A DNA stretch of 64,000 nucleotides from NCBI GenBank assembly GCA_027604005.1, contig JADGJT010000002.1:147458-211457 (forward strand). The letters are read 5' to 3'. Position numbers and translations under genes: made by a program. The DNA comes from Dinochytrium kinnereticum. Lineage: Eukaryota > Chytridiomycota > Chytridiomycetes > Chytridiales > Chytridiaceae. How positions within the stretch are numbered: position 1 is the first letter of the stretch; the number at the start of each line of letters is the position of its first letter. The notes beneath the pieces were generated by a model that made no database searches, was not told the DNA's origin, and saw nothing but the letters and a program-made list of their open reading frames with translations. Of the stretch, positions 12,198-23,018 are shown piece by piece.

Positions 12198-13479
12198 TTA
12201 CACTGTTGCTTCCGCCAACGCATTATTCGTACTTGTAAAATGTCCTTTTCTCGGCTGCCAAGGCTTTCCCTCAATTCCCAAAATCCGAAGGTTGTCTTGC
12301 CGCATAAGTCCCTCTTCTTGCAGGATCCGCGGAATGGCATCTGAAACGGTTTTCATTTGAAGCTGCGGCATTACGGCGTCGAGCTCATCGACTTCTACAG
12401 GCCGTTCATACTGTAGATTGTAGTCAAGGCTATAGAGATTCCGCATCAAGTTGATGTTTTCAATTTCTAGAGCCTCCACGGATCTCTTTATCTTTTCAGC
12501 ATCGCTACCAAGGACATGAACAAGCTCTTTGAGCTTTCGGTTGCGCTTTACGATCTTCATCCGGGCCATGGTCATACGCTCTATACCTTGCTTTTCGAGG
12601 GAGTTTATTTTTACGCGTAAAAGGGAAGGGCCCAACCTTGTTAGCGTTGGTTTCAATCTCACTTATCACTTGCTCCGCGCGTCTTGCCGTGGCCAAAACT
12701 GAAGCCTCGTGCTTTGTTTGTATCTTCTTGATTTCTTTCTCCCTTTGCTCGGCCTTTTGTTGCGCCACTTCCTTCATTTTGAGCACCTCCATCTCCTGTA
12801 ACGAAGGCCCTCCTGAAGCTTGAAACATATGCAAGCCTGATATCTGTTCTGTGCATTTTTCGATTTCCGTTTCATACTTTTCCACGAGATCTCTCAGATC
12901 TGTTGATTCAGATTACTTTGATGTGCCATGCGCGATGTGGTCTTCCTTACTTTCTAATTCGCTCCAATGGTTTGAGGACCCCGGGTCAGATTTTAGAGAT
13001 TGGTCGAGGGCTGCATGGGCTTCATCGCGGGTTACTGCCATGGTATCTATTTGAACAGACAGGATTTCTGTTCCATCCAGCAAGTTGCGCATGTATCCAT
13101 ACTGTAATTGGACAAACAATTAGTAGTGCACTGAGCCACGTGCTAAACAAAACCTCGGCCTTTTCAAGCTTATGAAGGCTGTCTCTGTTCTTTTTCAGTA
13201 GTTCTTTCCTGCGAAAGTATCTCAGTAAAGCATGACTCATCCCTTCATATTCTTACTGTTGAAGGTACCACCGCTTATAAAAGTTCATTGAGCGTTCCTT
13301 TGACTCGACCCTAACCCAATGTTGTTAGCCAAATCTCCGAATGTCGAATATTACAGAAGATACGACATCAGAGCGTTCGCCTGCTCAGATGGCAACGGGT
13401 TTGCTGACTTCTTCCCCCTCTTGCTCTTTCCTTTGCCCTTGCCGGCCCCGCCCCCACCCTTCTTGGCCTTCTTTGCCAT
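12198..13479 (-). CDS. Lys-rich coiled-coil protein, candidate flagellar/basal-body protein
   Basis: Six exons read in one frame: 13479-13355, 13310-13257, 13208-13154, 13101-12951, 12899-12637 and 12590-12198, about 346 residues. The N-terminus is a Lys/Gly-rich tail (MAKKAKKGGGGAGKGKGKSK) followed by almost continuous coiled coil (QQKAEQREKEIKKIQTKHEA, EKIKRSVEALEIENINLMRN) and a less structured tail. This layout resembles the BBOF1/DUF4515 group of basal-body proteins and other axonemal coiled-coil proteins, but I could not confirm orthology by eye; low-complexity coiled coils mislead easily. The 46-bp intron at 12591-12636 is short. Its start lies 80 bp from the divergent FANCL start. Confidence 0.6.
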
Positions 13480-13559
13480 GACGATAGTTTGTCACGCAAC
13501 GCAGATCAAGGAGATTGTCACCCCGAAGATCCCAAACATAAGAAGTACACCCAGTAGCC

Positions 13560-14489
13560 ATGAGCCTTCGGACACATTTTGAGCTGGGGGAGAGAGAGGC
13601 GGATATTCCGGCGCAAGTTCGGCAGGTGCTTCTTGGAAATATCAAGTATGCTACAGTTGAGGATATGATGATTCGGATAGAAATGGTGGGGAGTTTGCTG
13701 TTAGGTGTTGGGATTATCTTGCTTAAAGTTTATTGGCCAGATCGTAGTTCTACTTCAACCTTTCTGGTGAGATTAACGGCCGTTATGTCTTAAGCTTACG
13801 AAACACAGGGATGCCATTAACGAGCTGGATGTTAATTGTCAAGTCCTGGATGGAACCGCAAATGTCAAGAATCTTTGTTTTCGGAAGATAGCCTTAGGTT
13901 TCTTGCGATTCTCATGTTAAGTATGGTAACGGCCTATGTAGACGGGAACTGTACGGCTCTTATTACTATCGACCCTTGGGCACCGACATTTTTTCCAAAT
14001 ATAGCATTTGCCGGACCCCCTCATAAGATTGAGGAAATATATCAACTTTACGCCGAGAACCGGCCTAACTGGTATGCTTCTCCACTTTAACACTCCGTAA
14101 TCTTCTAATGAATTGTGAAGGGATTCAAGTGCAACTCCTTATCGAAACCTTTGCGATATGCTGCCAGGCAAAATCATCCCAAGGAAGAAAATTGAAAAGA
14201 CTCTCGACAGAGACTTCCCCTGTTCAATATGTGCGTCGCCGTTTGATTCTCAAGCACTCAATTTGACATGCGCCAAGTGCACTTCGCGGTTTCACACTCA
14301 ATGGTAAGGGGGGTTTTTGGGTTGAAATGCAAAAACTAATATTTTTATGTAGTCTTGTAAGCCTTCAAAACAACTACTATGGAATTAAAACCATTTTAGG
14401 CCGAATGGTTCTCGATGCTCCCAACAACCGGAATGCTGCAACCAGAACCTCAAAAATGCCCTCAATGTGGCGAAGAAATAGCTATTTGA
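13560..14489 (+). CDS. FANCL: FANCL-like Fanconi anaemia E3 ubiquitin ligase
   Basis: FANCL is the RING E3 that monoubiquitinates FANCD2/FANCI at interstrand crosslinks. Secure exons are the piece ending at 13766, then 13809-13897, 13942-14071, 14121-14303, a 4-nt exon 14353-14356, and 14400-14489. They read LLQPFWDAINELDV, RKIAL, TIDPWAPTFFPNIAFAGPPH, NRPNWDSSATPYRNLCDML and a C4HC3 RING: CSIC, CAKC, FHTQC-LAEWF and KCPQC just before the stop. These match the URD and RING regions of FANCL in order. The 5' end is uncertain: 13560 begins a plausible frame, but a clean splice between it and the 13700-13766 segment was not found, and the ELF domain seems reduced or missed. It converges with HOOK, stops 54 bp apart. 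Confidence 0.8.
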
Positions 14490-14542
14490 CACACAATTAC
14501 AAGAGAAAAGTTTGGCGAATGATAAAATGGGTGTCAGTGATC

Positions 14543-17518
14543 TTATCTTCCTTTAAAGGCGAATTGCTTTCTCTGCTGAGCGAGCCAACTAGACGGAGAG
14601 CCATCTGCCCGGAAGGGACTCCGACGCTGCTGAGTTAAGATCGTGTCGTACCATGCCGAAACCATAAGTTCCTGCTCCCTCCTAGCAGCCTTTCTTGTAT
14701 CTCCAAGCTCTTTTCTCAGCTTATCAATTTCATCATCCTTATCTCTTATCAAAGATTCATAGGATGAAATAGCTTCGGCGAAATTATCCTACAATAGGCG
14801 GTCAACACGGGCAAATGATTTTATAGTGTAGATACCTTTGGAAGGACAGCCTTATGGTCCTTAATCTGCTTGTCTTGTGAAAGAATGTGCTAAACAAGCG
14901 TTAGCAAATAATATGAGCTACCCTCAACACCTTTTTGGCTTCTTTTAAAGCCTGATGTATTCTGCTATTCTGCTCAGTAAGCTGAACAATCTTTTGGGTA
15001 GCGGTAGCCAGCTTTTGTGTGGTTTCGTCGGCCGATTGTCCTTTGCTCTCAAGCGCTGCCAAGACAGCCTTCAAATCACTGGGAAAAAGAATGACAAAAG
15101 ACAACGTGGTCAGATTATAAAAGGGTTGAATCCGAGAGGAGGGAAAAGATAGTAAGTGATCACGAATATACCTTGAGGTTCGCTCGTGTTGGAGAATTGA
15201 GTCCTTCAATTCCATGCACTGGCCCTCTAGAACATCTTTCTCCTTAAGAAGCTTGTTAATCTGCCCCTGCTGTAGTCTAGACTCCTTCTCGTATGAATCC
15301 AATTGCCTCTTAAGTTTCTCAAAATCGGCTCCACTGCTTGAGAAAGGTCCCTGAGCAACTGCAACCTCGCTCTCGGCCAATCGTCGTTTTGTAGCGCCTA
15401 ATTCTTGCAAGGCCTCATTCAGCTTTGCTTCTAATGACTCCCGCTCGGCTTGCCTGCAACAAGAGCTCAAAAAAAAGAATTCGATTAATGTGACGCTTAC
15501 CCATCGGAGGCGCTAATGGAGCGTAACTGCTTCATTTCATTCTCTAAAGCAAGGTTCTTCTGAACGGCGACCATGTAGTCCTAGTATTCATTACATCAAA
15601 ACCTTGATAAGTGACCTCAACCCAACCTTCTCGAACTTCTCCTTCAACTTTGCTGTCTCTCCATAGCTTGCCTCCATAGTTCGCAATTGCTCGTGGACAT
15701 CGTCGCGGTCACCATCCTTATATTTCTCAAGCTGCTGCTCCAGTTCTCTTATGCGAGATCGGCTATTAAAGGGATTCATCAGTTAAAAAACACTCCCAGC
15801 AGACTCACTATGAGTTGAATGAGTCTACACCTTCGGCCGACAGAGAAATACCACCGATGTTTTCGCGGGGTGCTGATACATCGTCAGCGAATAAAATGAA
15901 CACAAAACCATACCTTCTAGATCCCTGATCTGCTCCTCGAGCGACTGAATGAGCTCAAGGTCGTTTCGCCGTTGTACGTCCAATCTGTCCAGCTTGATTT
16001 TCAATTCCTTCGACTCAAATTGGAACTTGGAGTTTTCCACCTGGAGCAGACTGTTCTTCCCTTCCATTGTAGTGATCTGCTCCTTATATGTGTCCATCAA
16101 AGGCTTCAAAGCGCTCACTTTCTTATACTCTTCTTCTAGTTGCCGATTTCTTTCCGTCAGTTGCTGGTTTTGAGATTCGAAGCCCTGGTATTTTTGTAAA
16201 TTTGCATATAAATATTTACAACTCACCTTGATTTGCCTCCTGAAGTCTGCGGTCTCTTCCATCTTCTTTTTGTATTTTTCTATCATAGCCTCCGCCTTCT
16301 GCAATTTGTCGGCTACGTGCCGGAATTCATCCAGTTGATCCTTTAGTCTTTGCGCATCTTCAGCCTTTTTCATAGCATCTTCAGCCTGAATTATTGGTCA
16401 AATACAATCAAAATTACAGGTGAACATAATGTGAAAAAGAAAATATACATACCTTCTTCGAAAGATCTTTAATAACTTGAGCCTGCTTGTCTACAAGCGT
16501 TTCTGCCTCCAAGCGTCGGTTTTCACTCTTTTCGCTACAAAAGAGTTCAGTGAAATGGTAAACAGCTCTTGGAAATACATACACTTCTCCTTTCAGGTTA
16601 TCAATCTCCGTCTTGAGTATGAAATCAATCTTCCCAACACCGCTAAGCTGAGACAAGGACTGCTCCATATCTTGAATGCCGCTTTGCAAATCAGTTTTTT
16701 CTGAGACGAGGTCGTCCTAGTGCCCGTTAGAGAAATGAACGAAACACAAAAAGAAAACCAACATATTTCAGCTGCAATTGACGTATTTGATCTCTCAGAG
16801 TCTGATTCTCCGATTGAAGGGCTTCGGTCAGCTTCTGATCAGCGATGGGTAGAGGATGGGCTGTCGTGCTGCCAGTGGTAAATGAAGGGTGCAACTGGCT
16901 AAACTTACATCGCAGCAGGAGAGGGCTTTGACGAGCTCGCCAGCCGGCTCATGACCTTAAATAAAATCAATACCTTTAAAAGCGGCATTGTCCTTACCTG
17001 CTCAATTGCCAGCATCAGTGCATGTTGCGAGAGTTCGTCCAGAGACTGGATCTTGCCAATGTACTTCTGATTGCTTTCACACTGTACAGCCATGGCAATT
17101 ATAAGCTGCGAGAGTTTGAATAGCTCCGTTCTGTTTGCATCCTTTGCGATGGAGGTCAAGTTCGGCACATCCAAGAAAGAGGTATTTTGACCCAGAACCT
17201 CCTCGTAAAAACTAGTCAAAAGCTTATAGAGCTTCTTCAAGTTGTTAAACTTCAGCACCCAGTTATCCCCTGTATCGATGGATCGTCCCAGTTTAAACCA
17301 TTGCCCATCTCTAAGGCAGTTAGCGGGCGGGGAGGAGTGGCTTCCAACATATCAGTAAGGATCTCATAAAAGATTCCTCCATCGCTGCAGTCCTCAATCG
17401 TCTGGCATCTCCGGGACAGGCCCTCGAATGTATTCACCCTGTGAACATGAGTGGGTATCGCCTCATGGCTATCGCTGTTTTACCATTTCACGATCGCTGG
17501 AGCAAAGGCCTCGTCCAT
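14543..17518 (-). CDS. HOOK: HOOK family dynein adaptor
   Basis: Links cargo such as early endosomes to dynein and microtubules. The first exon (17518-17484, MDEAFAPAIVKW) joins 17438-17299 (VNTFEGLSRRCQTIED), then 17269 onward. The N-terminal HOOK/calponin-like domain is clear: NWVLKFNNLKKLYKLL, LGQNTSFLDVPNLTSIAKDA, LSQLIIAMAVQCESNQKYI, LDELSQHALMLAIEQ. A long coiled coil over about ten small exons follows, with SENQTLRDQIRQLQLKY, QQLTERNRQLEEEYKKVSAL and ELEQQLEKYKDGD. The tail reads SAWYDTI and SSWLAQQRKQF before the stop at 14543, resembling the C-terminus of other Hooks. The intron 17298-17270 is only 29 nt. Length is roughly 700-750 residues. Not all coiled-coil exon edges were fixed. 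Confidence 0.88.
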
Positions 17519-17552
17519 TTCAGCAAATTTTCATTTATTAGATGATGCCTTC

Positions 17553-18180
17553 TTAGCAGGACGGAGAACCAAAAGTGTTTTCGGATGAGTAGACAATGTA
17601 TAGGAAGCCATCCTCGTCCTTGTGCTCTTGGTACACTTGGCTGAGAAGGGAGGATGACGGGGGGAGGACATTGTTTACGAAAATAAAGATGGCCTTCTCT
17701 GGGCTGAGAAATGAATAAGCATTGCTTCACGTAGCGCTTCAGGGCGACAGATACCTCAGCTTGATTCGCTTTCTGATAACCTGAAAGAGAAAGAGTCAGA
17801 TGTGGACTCCCCATAGGCGCAGGCAAGCAGTGGCCAGAAGAAATACATACATAAACAAACTGTCCGACGGTCAGGTCGCAAGGGACTCTGTGAAAGAATG
17901 TTAGCACGCGGAGTAGCTTAACCAGCAAAGTGAACAAGATGCATACAGATACTTCTTCTTGTCGATGGTTGCAATGTCGCTTTTCTCTGCTTTCTCCACT
18001 ATACAGGGGATCCGGTCTGATGTGGCTCAGCAAACCTGGACAACTGCACATCAACTCACCTGGATACTTCTGGCGGATGCGCTCTGCCTCCAGCTTGCGC
18101 TTCTCTGCAGAGAGTCAGGTGCGAGAACGAGTGCTGTGCTTACCGAAGGGATGTTCATCCTTGAACTTGGATCTGACCAT
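17553..18180 (-). CDS. ATG8: Autophagy ubiquitin-like protein Atg8
   Basis: Conjugated to phosphatidylethanolamine on the autophagosome membrane. Six small exons give about 121 residues of a near-canonical Atg8: [71 protein letters not shown], and [15 protein letters not shown]. The conserved glycine that becomes exposed after Atg4 cleavage is residue 117, followed by the four-residue tail SPSC. Splices were set by codon phase: for example the first exon 18180-18144 ends on a single G completed by AG of the next. The stop is only 34 bp from the HOOK start on the same strand. Very high sequence identity leaves little doubt. Confidence 0.95.
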
Positions 18181-18406
18181 TGCTGAGGGAAGTGTGGAGT
18201 GTTGTTGAGAATAAATATGAGGCGGAAAGGAATTCAAGGTGGAGGAATTTCAGCAAAGCGCCTTTAGTGACACGAGTCAGCTGAAGCCACACATATAGAC
18301 TCGCCACTGACGCGAAACCCGCAAATAGATGGATGCACAGCTGCGAACTAGGATGTGAATCATGACTTTATTGCAACAACAGGCGAAATACAGGCATGCA
18401 CCCGTC

Positions 18407-20345
18407 CTACGCAGCAGACCATATCCTAATGGTGTGGTCATCAGATGCTGATGCAAACATGTTCTTCTGCATGTTCCAGCTGATGCAGTTGACGCAGCCT
18501 GATTGATCTTTAAACCAAATAATAAACTATCGATTTACCAGTGTGTCCCTCCAATACCTCAAGAAGGGTTCCTTGCTCACGATGCCATACGTATATTTTG
18601 GAATCTAAAAAAAAGTTAAAGAAATACACAAACATTGCAGTAATCCGCCTACCTTCACTGCCACTTAGGATGAAGTTCTGATGAATGCCACCAAAGCACG
18701 AGCGGATAACAAATCGTTCCTGTTTGTGGCCAACGTACTTCCTTACAAGCTCTTTCTCGTCCACATTCCATAGATGAATTTCCTAAACAATTAAATGAAT
18801 TGCAATAAACTTCTTACCTGTATCTCTGAAACATTAACTAAAACATGCTTGGAATCCTTTGCGGCATGTAATGAAGTAATGGATTTACTTTCCTCTATGT
18901 ACCTACAAGCACTTAACAACGAAAAAGGCCAGTAGATACTCACTCAACTTCCTCCTTACTCTGAAGGTTAAAAACGCGAATTCTTCGTTCGGATATGGCA
19001 AAGAGCATTTTCCCATCAATACTCACAGACAAATCTGTCGCGCGTGCGCTCCATTTAAACAAAACATCTCCGTTCACATGCCAAAGAATAATTGTTTTAT
19101 CGAGACTTCCAGACACAAACTTATTGCCTTCCGGGAGCCAAGCACATGAAGTTATAAAATCTTGATGACGACTGAAAGTATGGCCACAGCTTCCATCCTT
19201 TTTAAAAGATTTGGTTATCAGTAGAGAGAAAGGCTAGCACCTTTGTGTTCCATATTTTTAGAGTTTTATCGTTCGAGCCAGTTAACAATAGTGCATCGTC
19301 AGCATTCCAAGAGAGGAATGATATTGCATCCCCGTGACCGATAAGGAAGTGTAACGGTGAAAAATCCTGGAAGTATTACTACAACCTAGAGGAATGAAGG
19401 GTTTACATCTGTACTCCAAATGATAGCAGAGGCATCTTTTGACGCCGATGCCAAATATCTTCCAGCATTTGAAAAGCTTAAGAACCAAACCTCATCGGAA
19501 TGTTCCTCCAGAACATGCAGCGTCTCTCCAGGAAAATGTGACCTTATATACTAATTAAAAAAAAAGGAGGAACCTCCCCAAATTTAAAATAGAGCATACC
19601 TATCACACGAGTGATCCACGTAAAGAGAAACATCTCCGTTTTGTACATTATGATACAAGCAATTCATAACTTGGAGTTGCAAAGCCTGATCAATTAAAGT
19701 CTGCAGCCTACACTCTGGAATCATGCATTTTGCGGAAATAAACGCTAGCAGTGGTCAAGGCATACATCCGGACATAAATATGTTACTTTGAAGAAATGAA
19801 AGTAGCTCTGCTCTAGAGTTTCCATTTGCTCCGTCCCATCGCGAAAGTTTATGCAAATCTTCTGTCGATACACACATCAAAAGACTGAGCAATAAGTATC
19901 GCTAAGCTATTGGTAATCCCAACCTGGACAGGCCATGAAGTATCAAAGGATCAGGACATAACGGGGTTACTTCCTGCCGAAGAACCTTTAATGCCATTTT
20001 CAATTGTCTTGCTTCCAACAGCTCCAGATATTTTTGTTGGCGGATGAGGAAGCTCATGGTCTAATAAGATCAATAAACGGGAGAACAACGAGTAAAACTT
20101 TGAATGAGCTAGGAGTAATATCCAAAGTAGGCATCAATTTCTCGGCAACTTCCCACTCGCCACCCAACATAGCTCTTCGGAAGGCTCCAACATTTTCAGA
20201 TTCCAAGGTAATTCCCGACTCTTGCTCTAAGGCTTTTGCGGAGTTTCTGCGGCATTCAGAAGTTTATTAGATTCTTTTCCTACTTGTATCCGAGATCCTG
20301 AAGTGCTTGAGTTAAGATGCGCACGACCTCAGTCTTAGCATGCAT
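18407..20345 (-). CDS. WDR26: WDR26/Gid7 WD40-repeat subunit of the GID/CTLH ligase
   Basis: Scaffold and substrate-recruiting subunit that oligomerises the GID/CTLH complex. The start (20345) opens a LisH segment: VVRILTQALQDLGYK joined to NSAKALEQESGITLESE, then a CTLH-like GEWEVAEKLMPTL. Seven or so WD40 blades follow in many small exons; the final ones read KELVRKYVGHKQERFVIRSC, the SGSED-SKIYVWHREQGTLLEVLEGHT join (18653 and 18604), and a last exon 18498-18407 ending SASDDHTIRIWSAA. The RSCFGG...SGSED...YVWH stretch is specific to WDR26/Gid7. Its ATG is 30 bp from that of divergent COX20. With FYV10 this makes two subunits of one ligase in the window. Confidence 0.9.
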
Positions 20346-20375
20346 TATTGAATAAGGGAAATTGACAAATTCGAA

Positions 20376-20878
20376 ATGAGTGAAGAATCAAGCAAAGCTA
20401 GTGTTCAGATCAAATTCGACCCCAGCAAGAAGGATGCAAGCGTCGTTGATATTTTTAAGGTGCGAAGACGAGCCTGAGCAGGGGTTCATAATCATTCCTC
20501 AACTCTTGAATCTTTAGAACCTGTCGGTTGAGGAGTTTCAGTTGGACAACATTGCTAAAATGCCATGTGCACGGACATCGCTGCTTTATGGTGTGGGCTC
20601 AGGGTTAATTATAAGTGCAACTAGATATATTGTCAGAAGTAAGAATCAATCCTTGGAGTGAGTCTTTTTTAAGCATATTGCCAGGAAGCTTTAGATCAGC
20701 TGGTAATTGGGGATTTGTGGCTTTCGGTGCTATTTCATCTGCATCATGGTATTCATCGGCTTTCCCTCACCTCTCTAATTCCAATATAAGGGAAATATGC
20801 AGATTGCAGAGAAGGATTGTCCAGGAGCAGCTAACGTCGATGAATGCTGCCCAAATCGCCGAGTCCCAAAAGAACTAA
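20376..20878 (+). CDS. COX20: Cytochrome c oxidase assembly protein COX20
   Basis: Mitochondrial inner-membrane chaperone for Cox2. Four exons: 20376-20459, 20518-20638, 20685-20748 and 20791-20878, 118 residues. The family core is KMPCARTSLLYGVGSG, followed by a first membrane segment (GLIISATRYI) and a second (NWGFVAFGAISSASWE). The CARxSLLYG motif and the total length of about 118 fit COX20/FAM36A. The codon phases of all three splices agree. The same frame stays open for 49 codons after the TAA. Confidence 0.9.
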
Positions 20879-21338
20879 ATCGTGAAGTTGGATCGTGCGT
20901 TGCTCAGGGCTACCAGCTCGTCGCCACTTCCAGTAGCTGCATATCATGAGTACAGCGGAGCATGGAACTGCCATATGACTGCTGTGTTCATGGGTACTCT
21001 CATCGCAGATGGCATCTCGGCTCAATGACAAAGGAGTTTCTCTGGTTCAAATGGATTATCAAAGCCATTCTGCTAGCCGCTGCATCGGGACTTCAAACAA
21101 CTATTTTTTATTTTATTTTTTATGTTTCTTTTGAGGCACAATAGGTTTCTATAATAATGCTTTCTTGCAAATATTTGGATACTGCTGCCAGGAGCTTTAC
21201 TTGTAAGGCTTAAACATCCTAAAGATTAAACACGGATTTATGTTGCCTACGTTGCGGGTCATGCAGCAGCAGCCAACAGTATTTTTATGAGTATTCCCAT
21301 GGAAGCTGCTATAGGATGCCCACGAAAATTTTTTTAGC
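20879..21338 (+). other. Spacer between COX20 and GMF with in-frame open extension
   Basis: The COX20 frame continues past its TAA without another stop to a TGA at 21026-21028. The rest is AT-rich (T tracts near 21105-21120) and holds a short hydrophobic ORF on the plus strand at 21022-21144 that has no other support. The acceptor-like TTTTTTTAG directly before the GMF ATG suggests a 5'-UTR intron in this spacer. I see no further gene. Confidence 0.4.
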
Positions 21339-21837
21339 ATGCGAGTTGTGACGATCCCCATCACAGACTCACTCCGCCAGTTTCGCTTGCAGAAGAATAA
21401 CGTTAGTTCCTTTGTAAACAATCATAACGTTTAAGCATGGCGCAGCACTGCTGTTGAAAATTAGCCCCGATTTTTCTTTGCAAGTCGATAAAGAACTGAG
21501 TAATGGAACTCTAGAAGATATCACGGACGCACTTCCAGACAATGCACCTCGGTACCTGTTATTAAGCGCGAAGATTGCTTTTGAAGATGGTCGAGTGTCT
21601 TTTCCCATCATAGGTGAAAGGATATGAGGCCTTCAGACTAGCTAATCTTCAAAAGGTATTTTTTATTGTCCCATGGGCACCAACGACCAAAACAAGATTC
21701 TCTATGCCTCGGCCAAATCTCAAGTCTTTCAGGCCGCCGAGATACCTAAAGTCTATGATTTAAACGAGCCTGAAGATCTTGACGAATCATGGCTGTCGGC
21801 TCAGATTCAGGTGAAAGGCAAAGTCACTTTCGGTTGA
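21339..21837 (+). CDS. GMF: Glia maturation factor (ADF/cofilin family Arp2/3 debranching factor)
   Basis: Binds Arp2/3 and promotes actin debranching. Exons 21339-21401, 21436-21613 and 21656-21837 give 140 residues, against 141-142 in animals. The protein reads ITDSLRQFRLQKNN, then HGAALLLKISPDFSLQVDKEL, APRYLLLSAKIAFEDGRVSFP, and after the last intron YCPMGTNDQNKILYASAKSQ and DESWLSAQI. These are the GMF rather than cofilin variants: FEDGRVSFP and the P-x-G segment before the long helix. The 34-nt first intron is short. It converges on the phosphatase gene with 16 bp between the stops. Confidence 0.9.
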
Positions 21838-21853
21838 GCTGAAAGGGATCTCT

Positions 21854-23018
21854 TCATATCGAGACTAGCAGCTCAGCAATTGATGTCGCTACTACATCAG
21901 GATGGATGTCTGTCTCATGCAGATCTTCGGGATGCGTCACTCCTTGAACGTTAACACATAAATAATATTCTAAGTACCTGTGAGAACCAAAAGAGTCTTA
22001 AGGCCACCTTTCTGGCCAAAAAGAATATCTGTATCAAGCCTTAAAGTTAGACAACATCGCACGAGTCGAGTTACCTGTCTCCCACCATGCATGTTTTGGA
22101 ACGGTCAAGATCAAATCTATCTCTTATTAGGTCGCAAGGCATTTGAACATCCCACCTTTTGACAATAACATCCAACATTGTCTGTTCAGGTTTACCTATA
22201 ACAGTTGGCTGGCGCTTAAGGGGAGCAGTCAAGGAGGATAACAATGCACCAGTCCCTATAAAGGTAAATACATAATTTTAAAAATGCAAATACCAGGATA
22301 TATAGATCCACCAGTTGGATAAGTCAAATCACAGTTTGTTGCCAAGAAGTGACATTTGGTATTCCTCTTAATGTATGTGAAGGCAGTTGCGAGTTTTCGG
22401 TAGTTGAAGTCTAAATCAAAGCCAAAGAGGACCGCCTCAACTGAATCATCTGGCTGAATTTCGCCTATATCACTCATGCTTTCAATAGGTGCATTATCTG
22501 CCTAAGAGAAGGTATAAAAAGAAATAGATAAAAATATCAATACCGAGGCACCCACGAATTTAATATTCTCTGCGGCCAGCTCTTCCTCTAAGCCAGCCAT
22601 ACCGCAAACGTAGACTTTCTTTCCCTCAGATATGTTCAGGAAATGCTTAATATAATACGCAGCCGCATAGGCGGATCCGAATATATCATCCTTGTAATAA
22701 ATCAGTAAATTTATATTGAGAAAACCAACGGTTTCAGCTTGGATGCCCAGTGAATGAAATTTCTTAACATACGAGGCCCGTGACTTGCTGCTGTTATTTG
22801 TCACAAAGAGGACTTTCTTGCCCTAAACCAAGCAGTCAGATCATATTCGATAAAAAAGATACACCTTTGATCGCAAAAACTGAATGACTTCCGGAGCTCT
22901 ATCGATGATCGTATCCCCATTCCAGAGAACCCCTTTAACTGTTAACTGAAGTTATCAATAATCGGGCACCATCGCAGTCGAACAGGAAGTTGTCCGTTGT
23001 CTGCAACAACTGCTCCAT
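21854..23018 (-). CDS. PHO13: Pho13-type HAD phosphatase (4-nitrophenyl/phosphoglycolate phosphatase)
   Basis: HAD-superfamily enzyme that repairs toxic metabolic side products such as 2-phosphoglycolate. The first exon ends FLFDCD and joins GVLWNGD, giving the catalytic DxDG motif with the nucleophile and acid aspartates. VLFVTNNSSKSRASYVKK is HAD motif II. The cap region holds DSVEAVLFGFDLDFNYRKLA and FLATNCDLTYPTG. Motif III/IV are in the VIGKPEQTML and MVGDR...DTDI blocks near 22150-22050. The C-terminus is DVVATSIAELLVSI. About six exons; total near 300 residues. The ATG at 23018 gives MEQLLQTTDNF, a normal start for this family. Confidence 0.88.

Noticed and set aside
14341..14489. Reading the last FANCL exon as WPNGSRCSQQPECC by skipping the 4-nt exon
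   Set aside because: Open but destroys the CL..W and CPQC ligand pattern that matches FANCL; kept only as a possible skipped form.
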